Positions 1 to 9,844 of a stretch of DNA of 64,000 nucleotides are shown here, one piece after another (within the stretch, counting starts at the first letter, position 1; each line of letters begins with the position of its first letter). Origin of the DNA: Berberis thunbergii (lineage: Eukaryota; Streptophyta; Magnoliopsida; Ranunculales; Berberidaceae). The notes below the pieces were generated by a model, which worked only from the letters and a program-made list of their open reading frames with translations, made no database searches and was not told where the DNA came from. The translations under genes and the position numbers were made by a program. The DNA lies in NCBI GenBank assembly GCA_003290165.1, contig QNQO01007613.1:62001-126000 (forward strand). Direction: 5' to 3'.

Positions 1-306
1 AATCGTGATTATCAACACGTATCTCGATGTGCAACTGTGTGATGAAGATCTATTAAAAACAATGGCTTCTTTTCCATTCATCCCTCTCCCACAGTTCCCA
101 TTTGCTCATCAACCCATACCACCAATCCTGCTAAATTCCACAACCCCACTAGAACCACCAAATTGACTTGGTGACACCACCACTATCCCTCTTACAAGTT
201 AAAACGAGTTTGATTCGGTTGAATCCACCCACTTTTCAATACCATTGCCTCCACCCGCCTCCCAACCTACAAGTATATGGATTAAATGGTTAGATTGGAT
301 TGAAGG
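1..306. other. Anonymous AT-rich DNA
   Basis: I see no open frame with family resemblance, no repeat ends and no RNA gene here. The stretch ends at the left target-site duplication of the hAT element that begins at 315. Confidence 0.6.
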
Positions 307-314
307 GTCATATT

Positions 315-1682
315 CAGGGGCGGATCCAGGATTGCAGACAAATGGGGGCAAAAAAATTTAAATAATAGATAATTTAATTATTAAAATAAATAGATAAATA
401 TGATTAAAACAAAACAAGAGAAACATACTTAATGAGTCAATGTCCAATGGATTTTGGTATAAACTGTCGGCATAATCACCTCATCATCGATGCCATCAAA
501 TATATTTTTCTCAACATATGTAATCAAACTATTTATCATCCATTGACCCCCCCCCCCCCCTTTATTCGATTATGTAATGGATTTTTGACAATCTTCATAG
601 CAGAAAAAAAATTATCTCAATACTGGCAGTTGCAACTGATAATATTAAGGCTAAAGTAATAAGCCTATAGATCAAATGATACAAAATGTCATTCTTTGTC
701 CGTATCATCTTCTCAGCAAGATTGCTAATTCCTGTCAACTCCAAGAACTCGCTATTGAACCTTACATCAATGATAAATGTCTAAAACTGATTATCAAGAG
801 CATTGAGTTGTATTTCTGAGAAATCATTTGGATAGAACCGAGAAAAACAAATCAGTTTTCCTTATCAAAATCCAAGAAGGAATCATTTGGGCCCAAGCAC
901 GAAAGACATAAAAGCGACTCAGTATTATCTTCATTTAAACAGTTGTTCAGCTCTTGAAGTTGCGAATCAATAACAACATTAAATAATTGAACCCAATAAC
1001 GATGCATATTTGTCACATTTTCAACATTACGCGCGATCCTCCCTGAGCAACATAAAATTCATCAAGATTAGGCATTTCTATATCATGTTTGCTACAAAAT
1101 AATGAAACTTCATCTAGCAAATTATTACATCCATCATCTCGCATCAATTGTAGGGGTATCTTAGTTATTTTGACCAAACTCATAGCATTCACAACATCTT
1201 GATCATTTCTTTGCATTGCTTGTGACAATTCATAAGTGATTCCTAATGTACTTTCATCAAATGAAGTCCAAATGTAATTTCAAAAGATTGAGAAATTGAT
1301 ATTTGTCAAAATCGTCTAGTGTGATTGGGAGGGGGATTGGAGTAAATCGATCTTTGTCGAATTCGTCTTGTGCGATTGGAAGAAATCAATCATTGTCCAG
1401 TTGAAATCGTCTTGTGCGATTGGAGAAAATCAATCTCATTTGAAATCGTCATGTGCGACTGAGAAGGCGGAGGGATGAACTAGCGAAGGCTATGTGATTT
1501 TGTGAACTGATTTTTGTGAAGTGAATGTATCTGTTAATGTGTATACTATTATCTATAGGAGGGGGGCAACTTATAATTTTAAAAGGAGGGCAAGATCTCA
1601 AATATGACTAGTTTTGGTGGATTTTTTTGAAAAATTAAGGGGGGCAATTGCCCCCCATACACAAAGCATAGATCCGCCCCTG
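315..1682 (-). mobile_element. hAT DNA transposon, deletion derivative
   Basis: The termini are inverted: the left end reads CAGGGGCGGATCCAGG and the right end reads AGATCCGCCCCTG. A perfect 8-bp target duplication, GTCATATT, lies at 307-314 and 1683-1690, which is diagnostic of the hAT superfamily. The interior holds a broken transposase relic on the minus strand. At 1368 bp it is far shorter than an autonomous hAT, so it would need a transposase supplied elsewhere. A second element with closely similar ends lies at 49874-51014. Confidence 0.9.
430..1262 (-). pseudogene. hAT transposase C-terminal relic (TTF/MYM-type zinc-finger family)
   Basis: Read on the minus strand, this matches the C-terminal half of the plant hAT transposases often labelled zinc finger MYM-type protein 1-like. 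A first block at 1013-1262 contains the stretch QAMQRNDQDVVNAMSLVK followed by LLDEVSLFC. A frame change near 1030 leads to a block with RYWVQLFNVVIDSQLQELNN. A further break is followed by a hAT dimerisation-like block with LALILSVATASIE and SAMKIVKN. There is no N-terminal zinc finger and no complete DDE catalytic core. Frame changes and a 14-base C run at 547-560 show that it is dead. The family call rests on these motifs; the exact breakpoints are uncertain. Confidence 0.82.
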
Positions 1683-1966
1683 GTCATATTGGTTAAAAAC
1701 ATAACATGACTTAATTCCATTAATGGATATTAGACGGGCACTTAAAATTGGAACTTAGATTTATTTTTACAATATCCAAATTACAGTTAGATTTATTTTT
1801 AGCTAATGGATTATTCCTTTAAGTATGCCAAGTAATCAAATCTCCATTTTCTCATCAATGGACAAATTGTAAGTGTTTTGCATTATAGATACTTTTATTT
1901 TTACTTTAATATGTTGTGCAAGTCACATGCTCCTTTACTGGTGAGCATTTAGGTCATTACCGAATT

Positions 1967-2147
1967 AGAAGTTCTACACGTCGAGGAAGTGGGCGAGGGG
2001 AGGGAGGTGGAGGGGGTGGGGGTGGGACCGTCCATCCCTCTCGGGATGCATGCCTCCATTTTTCAAGCGCGTATCCCGAGGGGGTGGACGGTCTCACTCC
2101 CTCCCTCGCTGTTTTCCTCGCCCACTTCCTCGACGTTTAGAATTTCT
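1967..2147. repeat. Foldback MITE, about 181 bp
   Basis: Two long arms face each other. CGTCGAGGAAGTGGGCGAGG near 1979 is answered by its reverse complement ending near 2135, and a second inner pair (GACCGTCCA and TGGACGGTC) extends the hairpin. The sequence is GC-rich and G-rich against AT-rich surroundings. I could not settle a target-site duplication, so the superfamily is open. A gly-rich open frame through it is an artefact of the G runs. Confidence 0.7.
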
Positions 2148-4329
2148 GTCTGACATTGATGAACGTTGTTGAGCAAAAAAGTCAAGGCCCATTTTCATAC
2201 CCAATGTGCAATACCCCTGAATTATGTGCAATAAAATTGTGACATTGGCTCACCTACCTTTATTTTCTTGTCTTTCTTCTCTCTTTTCTTCTTAAGAGCA
2301 GGTTGTTGTAGTTTTCTCTTTTCTTCTCAACAGCAAGCCGCAAGAGTAGTAGCGATGGCAGGTGACATCATGGGACATCGATGTAGTTGTTGCTATTGAT
2401 GAGAAGAAAAAAGAGGGAAGAGAAAAAGAAAGAAATAAATGAGAGAAGCGACCAGCGATGACGGTGTGGTAGGGAGGGAAAGAAGTGACGGGGACAACAA
2501 CATTGACGGGGGATAGGAGAATCTACGCTACCGCACAGAAAATCTTTATGAGAAACACATGTTTTTGTATACGAGCTCAGATATCATCCATCACTAGTAT
2601 AAGCACCTAAGAGCCCTTAGCTCTGTCTTAGATCAACACAAATTTTTGTATTGCCTAAAATGCATACACCTTTGCCATCACATAATTTTTTTTAACTATT
2701 GGTTCAACACACTTTTAATTTGTCTAGAATGCCCATATTCAATTGGGATATTTATAATTAATGCATTCATTTATATATTAAATAAAAATTGATCCATGCA
2801 CCAACCAATTTTGATAAATTGCCCTTCAACTTATTAAATTATGTTATTATAACCAAACGAGCTACAAATGCTCATAAGCAAATTTGTTGCACACACACCC
2901 ATCCAAGTATATGTTTAAAAATTATAGCACGTAAATGATATGTCACAGGCTACTTCCTATGTTCATAAATAATTGAAGACCGAATGAACAAAGCTTGGAA
3001 TAACCACAGAAATTAACTAATCATAATGCAGGAAAACCAGAGTACAAAATTTCGTCAGCTCAGAGAGCCCATCCAGACCATTGCTCTACTAAATAAAATC
3101 ATGACTGGAGTCTGATTGTACTTGGCATATGCCATAATGCAAAAATCGATTAACCATAAAATTTCCATTTGAATCATCAGATCTTTGTGAAAATTGCATC
3201 CGTGAAGCCTTTTCATTGCGGGTACTGTTAAGAATTATTCTCCGAGCTTTGTTCCCTCACTTGACCTTTTCCTTTTCCTATTCCTCTTCTTCCTAGATGC
3301 ATTTTCACCATCCTGCGTCAGTGGAGAATAGTTATACAGCAGTACGAGATCCAGAACAAACCCAGACTTACAGAACATAATGATGGCCAAAAGGGCGCTG
3401 TTGAAAGCATAACAAGAGATTTGTATATTTATTTAATCCAGCAGCTAGGCTGATTTCCGATTCTTTGCTCTGAGTCCAAGTTTTTCCCAAATGAACTTGA
3501 AGGTCAAGTGCCTCTAATGCCACTATTTCCTGATACACAAAATCCCTAAGATGGCTTTTGCTAGTAACAAATGACACATGCACAAGACAACCATTTGCCT
3601 TATGGGTGTGAAAATTTTCATTCACCATTTTCATCAAAAGTCAACAGCTGTGTTTCAACTCTGCAATTAAAGCACGAGAACAGTATGGGAGATCAAGTAC
3701 TACAATGTGCATAAAACCAACTCTGATGTACACTTATGTTCTAGCATTCAGTGTGAATGTGTGATGTATACTTTTTGTACTAGCCTCAAGTGTTATTGAA
3801 AAATTATTATTTTTCAGATCAGCTGGAGAATCTCCGCCACCGTGCAGAAAAATCTTTTGGGAAAGATGACCCCATCACACAAAAATTCTCCTGTTCTTTG
3901 TACTGTCCGTAAAATGAAAGTCAATGACTGTCAAAATGTTACGTAAATTGAATTGTATGAAATAGACAAAGTCATCGTCTAATTTGTAGTCACAATTTCA
4001 TACAAGTATCAAAAGATAAAAAAACTATTATTAATTAATCACAAAAAACAACACACAACACATATATAAGAAGTTAGAAAGACGTATATAGTATCAACTG
4101 TATCGAGAGAATGAAACAACAAAAAATGACTGACGTGTTTGTTTTGGTCTAAATCCTCCAAGTTGCTGCATGAATCAATCTCTCACAAGTCCATCTATTC
4201 CCAGCCAACAGTCTCGTGTTAAATTATTATCTGTCTCCCCATAGATTAAGAAGGTCAGTGACTGAGTTGATCGTGCCCATATCAGCATCAAATTGTCTTA
4301 GCAGATTACTCCAAATCTAGGCAGTAAAT
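2148..4329. other. Anonymous intergenic DNA
   Basis: No supported gene. A CT-rich patch lies at about 2255-2330 and a purine-rich patch at 2400-2475. On the minus strand near 3250-3660 there is a lysine/arginine-rich short frame next to splice-like sites, but the upstream frame is closed, so I did not call an exon. Two similar scraps of about 40 bp occur at 2517 and 3826. Confidence 0.5.
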
Positions 4330-4620
4330 GTTCACAAGTAATATGTTGTCAATTATCTCTTGCACTCCATCAAAAAGAGCGCACATATTCATCGCTACTC
4401 TTCGAACAAGCTTGTCTCTTGACAAATTTTTTATGCAGCTGATTTACTGCCTTGTTGCGTGCGGGTCCTGAATGAGTTGGGACACAAGCCTTTTGTAGCA
4501 GCTTCTAACTGAGAATTTGGGAGTGTCAGTGCCAAATTCATACAATTCTCTTGCCATTGAAAACTCTAGACCAAAGCATGGTAATGAGTTGCCTTCACAT
4601 TAATCGACCTTCTGAAGTGG
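4330..4620 (-). pseudogene. LINE fragment, zinc-binding RT tail (zf-RVT)
   Basis: The minus-strand translation from about 4530 gives PKFSVRSCYKRLVSQ. After a stop it continues in another frame as DKLVRRVAMNMCALFDGVQE. This is the usual order of the reverse-transcriptase zinc-binding region of plant L1-type LINEs (FSVKSxYxxL, then a D-x-L-V-R-R block, then the NMCxLC region). The Trp-containing centre is missing, and no RT or endonuclease lies beside it. It is an isolated, decayed scrap. Confidence 0.6.
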
Positions 4621-4649
4621 AGATTCTACGTATTCCCCTCACCATTACT

Positions 4650-4991
4650 TAGGGTCGTTCATGGTTCGGTTCGGTTTTGGGTGGAAACCCGCCAACCAAA
4701 TCGAAGAAGTCGGTTTTGATAAAATGGAAAACCGAACCGATCATATCAGTTTCAAATTTCCATAAACTGATAACCGAACCGACCACAAACAATGCTACTA
4801 AAACCGACATAAAACTGAACTAACTGAATAAACTAAACATTAAATTATTTTTACATATCATATATATTATATATTACATATACTCGGCCGGTTCGGTTTT
4901 GTCGGTTAAAATCACTTGAGAATCGAAAATTAAACCGACCATATCGATTTTGATCAACTCGGTCAATTTATTTGGTTTTCTTTCAACCCTA
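4650..4991. mobile_element. Small hAT-type MITE with GGTTCGGTT motifs
   Basis: The ends read TAGGGTCG on the left and CAACCCTA on the right, inside near-matching 8-bp duplications CCATTACT (4642-4649) and CTATTACT (4992-4999). The body is rich in CCGAACCGA and its complement, a sub-terminal motif shared by many non-autonomous plant hATs. No coding capacity. Confidence 0.7.
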
Positions 4992-4999
4992 CTATTACT

Positions 5000-5429
5000 G
5001 GTAACAGAATCAATGACTTTGCATTCTTTGAGTTCAGATCATAAATGGATTTGAGATCATAAATGGAGAACAGTATGGAAAAAGGTTATTTCAAATGGCA
5101 TATACATGATGTTCATAGAATTAATTTCATCCCCCTTCGCACTTCGAAGGATACATGTCAGTGAGTGCTTTAGGCACATATAATTGCTTTTCATAGTGTG
5201 TGCATCCTTGGTTCTAGTGTACCAATCATTTTGGAGGATGCAATATTTCACATGAATATTTTGTCTCCAAGGAGACATTCAACACCGTATTCCCAAAAAT
5301 CACTGAAACATAAGAGCTTTGTTGAAGTCTCTAATTTTTAGATGGCCAAACCTTCATTTTCTTTGGATTGAAACCCTCCATTGAAGTTGGGATGCAAATT
5401 GACATATGGTGAACTAATATTCCCACAAG
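5000..5429. other. Anonymous DNA between the MITE and the TRIM
   Basis: Nothing recognisable. Short minus-strand frames show no family resemblance. It ends at the left target duplication of the TRIM. Confidence 0.5.
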
Positions 5430-5434
5430 GGTGC

Positions 5435-5508
5435 TGTTATGAACCAACCAATTCTCCCAAAAGCCCGAGCTGTTCAGGAGGGGAAAGTCCATAACAAGGA
5501 TCGTAACA
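5435..5508 (-). repeat. TRIM LTR, 3' copy in element orientation
   Basis: 74 bp, 100 percent identical to 5705-5778 by eye. It begins TGTTATGAACC and ends GATCGTAACA on the plus strand. Confidence 0.93.
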
Positions 5509-5689
5509 TTGCCCCACGTTTCCAAAGCCGACGTCCTCGTCGGCCCACTCTATCGACACTGGCCCAGTGAGCCTTCTCTCAGCTACCAGTATTCAACAAC
5601 TTAGCACTATGCCTATACATAATGCTAAATTATTTTAATCTAGCCTATAGGTCGCCCCTGCCGCGATTCGAACCTTGGATGTGGGGTTT

Positions 5690-5702
5690 GGCTCTGATAC
5701 CA
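5690..5702 (-). promoter_or_regulatory. TRIM primer-binding site (tRNA-iMet)
   Basis: The minus strand reads TGGTATCAGAGCC, two bases inside the 5' LTR. This is the standard plant initiator-Met primer site. Confidence 0.9.
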
Positions 5703-5704
5703 GT

Positions 5705-5778
5705 TGTTATGAACCAACCAATTCTCCCAAAAGCCCGAGCTGTTCAGGAGGGGAAAGTCCATAACAAGGATCGTAACA
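5705..5778 (-). repeat. TRIM LTR, 5' copy in element orientation
   Basis: Identical partner of 5435-5508. The target duplication GGTGC follows immediately. Confidence 0.93.
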
Positions 5779-5845
5779 GGTGCTTTCATAATACTCCTTT
5801 CTTTTATGCATTCTTGGGGACTGTGCCCAATGGGAGGCATAAAAA

Positions 5846-5945
5846 GATGCATGAAAGCTTTCTGACTTTGTTATTCCATTCGCCTGCTAGATTATGAATT
5901 TCGTGTTCTTTCTTTGTTTATATCATTGTTTTGTCATCAACATCT
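5846..5945 (+). repeat. Direct repeat copy 1 (partner at 7757-7852)
   Basis: It shares GATGCATGAAAGCTTTC, then GCTAGATTAT and GTTCTTT in the same order as 7757-7852, about 1.9 kb away. The two copies bracket the foldback at 5952-7653. This fits an old local duplication later split by, or carried with, the foldback. Confidence 0.6.
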
Positions 5946-6333
5946 TTAACAAAGGGAGCTGATAAAAGCAGATCCCAACATGTGTTTTTTTTTAAAACAA
6001 ATGTCATTTGAGAAATATTCCCTTTTATTGGATTATGGCACCCCCTAGACCTAACTTATATTCTTAACTTACTATTTACCCTTACATAACTCTTCTTCCC
6101 CAACTCTCATACCTTCTCTCCCATTCCTTTTCCTCAATTAAACTTCCATCTCTTAATTTTTTTATTCTTCCTCCTCAACTCTCATCTTCATTTCCTCCAT
6201 CACACCCTGTTTCTAACTCTCAAATGTCTCGCTTCTTCTTCTCTCCACTATCTTCATTTCATCCATTGAACCCTCCACATTCTCTCTAACTCCAAAATCT
6301 ATATATCATCTTCTTCTCATTACATTTATTTTC

Positions 6334-6526
6334 TTCATTAAACCTCCACTCATCTTGCTCACCTCTCGTACATATCTTCTCCCCACTCTCTCTAAATTAA
6401 TTCCTTACAAGAGGAACTTGATTTGAGTTTCCTTCATTAAACCTCCACTCATCTTGCTCACCTCTCAGATCTTCTCCCCACTCTCTCTAAATTGATTCCT
6501 TGCAAGAGGAACTTGATTTGAGTTTC
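6334..6526 (+). repeat. Two-unit tandem repeat, about 99 and 94 bp
   Basis: Unit 1 at 6334-6432 and unit 2 at 6433-6526 both run from TTCATTAAACCTCCACTC to CTTGATTTGAGTTTCC. They differ by a small deletion and a few substitutions. They lie in the CT-rich arm. Confidence 0.88.
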
Positions 6527-6579
6527 CTTCTCTTCCCAACTCATCCAAACCAATAACAAGTTTTTGGAAGAAAAAAATT

Positions 6580-7045
6580 CTCATTTTACACGGTTGGCTA
6601 AAATTGTGAGAATTTAAGTTTCATGATTAGGCTAACTGAATTATCTTGAAAATCATGGTTTAAACCAACCGTGTGGTTGCAAAAAGTTTGCTCAAGAGTG
6701 AGTTTTTGCTAAAATAATTGTCACCGTGATAATTCAAGTTTCACGATAAGGCCAACCAGATTACCTTGAAATCACAGTTTGAGCCAACCGTGTGGCTACA
6801 AGAAGTTTGCTTGAGAGCAATTTTTAGGAAAGTTGTCAATTCACATAGTTGCCTCAAACCGTGCGAATTCAAGTTTCATGATCAGGCAACTGTTTTAAAA
6901 CCACGGTTTGAACCAACCATGTGGCTGCAATAAGTTGTTGCAGATTGCAGTTCACATAGTTAGTTCAAACCACATGATTTCCAATTTCACGATTAGACCA
7001 ACCGCGTAACAATGAAAATCCAAGTTTGATCTAACGGTGTGAACT
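6580..7045 (+). repeat. Diverged tandem array, four units of about 120 bp
   Basis: Recurring landmarks are a GTTTCATGAT-like string near 6618, 6738, 6872 and 6983, and CCAACCGTGTGG-like strings between them. The units have drifted in length and sequence. Confidence 0.7.
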
Positions 7046-7671
7046 GGCATCAACTTTTGATTTCGATTTTGTTCATGGTTGTCATTAAATGCCCTTAAGA
7101 TGAACAAATGAAGTCAAAAACCACCTCCTGGTCCTGAACCTAAGTCACTGATGAGTCGAACAAGCTCTATCACCACTACAACCTTTGACGGTGAGTTGGA
7201 AGAAAAAGAAAGGTTTTAATGAGAAAAATAAAGTGAGGAGAAGATGAAAGTTGTGGAAGAGGGAGAGAGATTTGAGAGAGAGTGGGAAGGGTTTTAAGGA
7301 GTAGATAAAAATAGGGAGAATGATTTGAAAGACAGTGGAAAATTTTAATGAAATAAAGGCAATGGGGAAAAAATGAGAGTTGGGAAACAATAGGGAGAGA
7401 ATTTTGAAAAAAGTGGGTCAAGTTTAATTGAGGAAGTACAGCTAGTGGGAAAAGATGAGAGTTGGAGAAGAAAAGAGTGAGAAATTGGAGAGGGTATTTT
7501 AATGGGGTAAATGGAGGGAGTGGAAAAGAAGATGTAAGCCTAGTAATGGAAGATTTTGTTTGTTTAGTCAAGATAGTTGAGGTTGGCCATTAGCATCAAG
7601 TAGTCCACTTTGAGGTCTACCATAATCCAAATGAGGTCTGATAAAGCTCCCTTAAAAAATTTCTCCTTCCC

Positions 7672-7980
7672 AAAATCAAATAGCTCATATATGTTTTCTT
7701 CTTCCTTTACCCTTGGTCATGTTTCATGGCCCTTAAATTCATCAAATAAGTATAAATAGATGCATGAAAGCTTTCCAACATTGCCATTGCACGCAGCTGC
7801 TAGATTATAAATCTTTTGTTCTTTACATTAATTATTTTTCATCGTCATACATCTCCCCCCCCCCCCCCCCCCCCAACAAACCTCCATCATCATCAAATAG
7901 CTCGTATATATTTTCTTCTTCCTTCACCCCTTGTCATGATTCAAGCCCTCATTCCTTAAATAAGTATAAATGACATAAGA
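7672..7980 (+). repeat. Duplicated block with a 20-base C run
   Basis: CAAATAGCTC-TATAT-TTTTCTTCTTCC near 7677 recurs near 7896, and AAATAAGTATAAAT near 7743 recurs near 7957. Copy spacing is about 214 bp. A C20 run at 7855-7874 lies between them, so exact length there is doubtful. Confidence 0.65.
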
Positions 7981-8316
7981 TAGTACATATAGGTTAAAAG
8001 AGATTTCCAAAGGTACATAACAAACATTTCGATGAAACTAATTAATCTTTTGCTTTTTATTATGCTCCCACGAACCATGAAGTACATATGTCAATGTATG
8101 CGAATTGAATCGTGAACCATAATATTCACGCCTTTTCACATCCAAAACGCAAGTCGTATCATTATGCCAGATTTAGTGAGAACCCAATCGAGATAGAAGG
8201 CCGAAATCAGAATTTCAACAACTATGCCAATAGGGCTTAGGTGTGAGAATCATATAATTAATTGTTCGTGCTCAACAACTGGCACTTTTCTTCGTTTGTA
8301 GGAGTGACCATAATAA
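7875..8316. other. Anonymous DNA up to the LTR element
   Basis: Apart from the second copy of the duplicated block, nothing is recognisable. It ends at the left copy of the 5-bp duplication GTAGG. Confidence 0.5.
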
Positions 8317-8321
8317 GTAGG

Positions 8322-9768
8322 TGATGATACACTAAAGAGTCCTTTAATCCACACCGTACGCGTGTTATGATGGTCTCGTCAACAGAACAAAGCGAGTCTG
8401 ACTGCCCACCAGCTCTAGCAAGGCCTAGACCAGTGTAGTCAAGGCGTCCGCCTCAGGTGCGCCTCAAGACGTTTTTACAAAATTTTGCCTCAAAGTGAGG
8501 CAATGCAGTGCGGTGAAATGAAGCGTCCGCCTCACCTCGCCTCAGCCCAAAAACTGGTTACAGTCAGCCCAATTACAGCAAAAAGATGTTGCAACCCACT
8601 CTATGATATAATTTTATGTTTCTTGGTGTAATATTTGATAAATTTGATAAAAACAAGATAAATATTTTTTAAGTTTTGATAAATTTGTAGCACATTTTTT
8701 ATTATTTTTTTGAGAAAACATATCATATTTTGATCAGTCTGTGATCAACATCAATCTTGATTTTTCATAGCATAATTCAATGATTTTTATGCTTCTGAAA
8801 TACCAGTAGTAATTATACTTGTGAATTTTTATCAACCATTCCAACAAATTCTTCTAACAAATGCTCAATATTCTCAAGTTTTTATTCTTTCAAGAATATT
8901 GATTTTTAATAATTTATTGAATGTTTAGAAGTTACTTGACACTTATGTAGTGCATATTTTCGCTAAGCTATTTAGCTTTATTATATTTTCATTTTGATTT
9001 GAGCTAATTGTGTTATTTTTGTATATATTTGCTTATAATACTAATCAAATTGATAATGTATACTACTATGCTGATATGTTTCAATTTATTATAAAAAATA
9101 TTTAAAAAATGTTAAGACCGCCTTACTTCACTAATGCGTTCGCCTCGCGCCTCAGGCGTTTTCAGGCACGTTCTCTTTGCCTCTGCCTCAATGCCTTAAC
9201 TACAATGGCCCAGACAATATTAAGCCCAATTCGACAGATTCCAGAAGGTCAAATCCAAGTTGCAGCGCCCTATTAAGCCCACACATCACATGGTAAAGCC
9301 CAATACATGTAGCCCTAATCATGCAACTATCTGGGAGATCGCCTAAGATGGGCAGGCCAGCAACACATTGGTTCCAACTTGGAAACATATACCGGAGTAT
9401 AAGTCGTGCATAGAAACTTCCTTGCATGGACAACACTAAAAAAGAAAACCTCTCTCGCAGATCTAGGAGCACAAGTCGTGTAGAGTAACTCTCCTACATG
9501 GATGACTCCTAATTATAAAAGGATCTCCAGCAATATTATTTTCCTAAACTACGCCATCAAAGACCTAGCCGAACGAGAACTCTTGCATAATAAATAAGAC
9601 ACGGGTTTGACAAAGAAATGTACGCTACAGAACCCAATCTACAAGTTTTTCTCAAGCCTTGTCTGACTTTAGCATCAGAGTGTCATCGGCCACCACAACG
9701 GTGGTCCTTGGCTCACATGCGCTCCCTGTGCAAGTCCAGGTCAAGGAGATCATGATTTGACTACATCA
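8322..9768 (+). repeat. 5' LTR, interrupted by a hAT
   Basis: It matches 17818-18487 from TGATGATACAC to GACTACATCA once the 777-bp hAT and its 8-bp duplication are removed, leaving about 662 bp against 670 bp in the 3' LTR. Shared blocks include TTTAATCCACACCGTACGC and ACCACAACGGTGGTC. Confidence 0.92.
8431..9207. mobile_element. Non-autonomous hAT nested in the 5' LTR
   Basis: The ends are CAGTGTAGTCAAGGCG on the left and, reverse-complemented, CATTGTAGTTAAGGCA on the right. The 8-bp duplications are GCCTAGAC (8423-8430) and GCCCAGAC (9208-9215), one mismatch apart. Sub-terminal GCCTCAGGCG-type strings repeat at both ends. The centre is AT-rich without coding capacity. The 3' LTR lacks it, so it inserted after the retrotransposon. 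Confidence 0.9.
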
Positions 9769-9770
9769 AT

Positions 9771-9789
9771 TTGATGTTGTTTGTGGGGA
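9771..9789 (+). promoter_or_regulatory. Decayed Tat primer-binding site
   Basis: Directly after the 5' LTR the sequence reads TTGATGTTGTTTGTGGGGA. The Tat-lineage consensus I recall is TTGGCGCCGTCTGTGGGGA. The differences are G-to-A or C-to-T only, as expected from decay of methylated DNA. Confidence 0.6.
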
Positions 9790-9844
9790 ATGACGAAGTT
9801 CTTTGAAAAAACAGTGATATCACTCTGCCTAACAGTACAAAGAT

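Larger units (their letters stand above)
5435..5778 (-). mobile_element. Intact TRIM/SMART-type miniature LTR retrotransposon
   Basis: This is a complete element of only 344 bp. It has two identical 74-bp direct repeats beginning TG and ending CA, and a perfect 5-bp target duplication GGTGC at 5430-5434 and 5779-5783. Read on the minus strand, the upstream LTR is followed two bases later by TGGTATCAGAGCC, the initiator-Met tRNA primer-binding site. The purine-rich CGTGGGGCAA sits just before the other LTR. The internal region also has AGGTTCGAATCGCGG, a TRIM-typical T-arm-like motif after the PBS. It has no coding sequence and would depend on proteins from other LTR elements. Identical LTRs suggest a recent insertion. 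Confidence 0.93.
5952..7653. repeat. Candidate 1.7-kb foldback element
   Basis: The left end AAGGGAGCT is matched by AGCTCCCTT at the right end, and TTGGATTATGG on the left by its complement near 7630. Between them, a CT-rich arm (about 6055-6545) faces a GA-rich arm (about 7195-7545), with shared strings such as AACTCTCAT against ATGAGAGTT. The centre is a four-unit tandem array. No target duplication was settled. The long open frames in the GA-rich arm are by-products of purine bias. It could be a MULE-like or foldback element. Confidence 0.45.

Noticed and set aside
1916..2140. Gly-rich open frame
   Set aside because: It reads through the G-rich foldback; no gene-like features.
3250..3660. 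Possible last exons of a minus-strand gene (Lys/Arg-rich tail after a CAG acceptor, donor GTAAGT near 3371)
   Set aside because: The implied intron is only 59 bp, and the frame that joins to the basic tail is closed a few codons upstream. No family resemblance.
7145..7571. Long minus-strand frames of 81 and 131 residues
   Set aside because: They arise from the GA-rich arm, giving Leu/Phe/Ser/Pro-biased translations in two overlapping frames.
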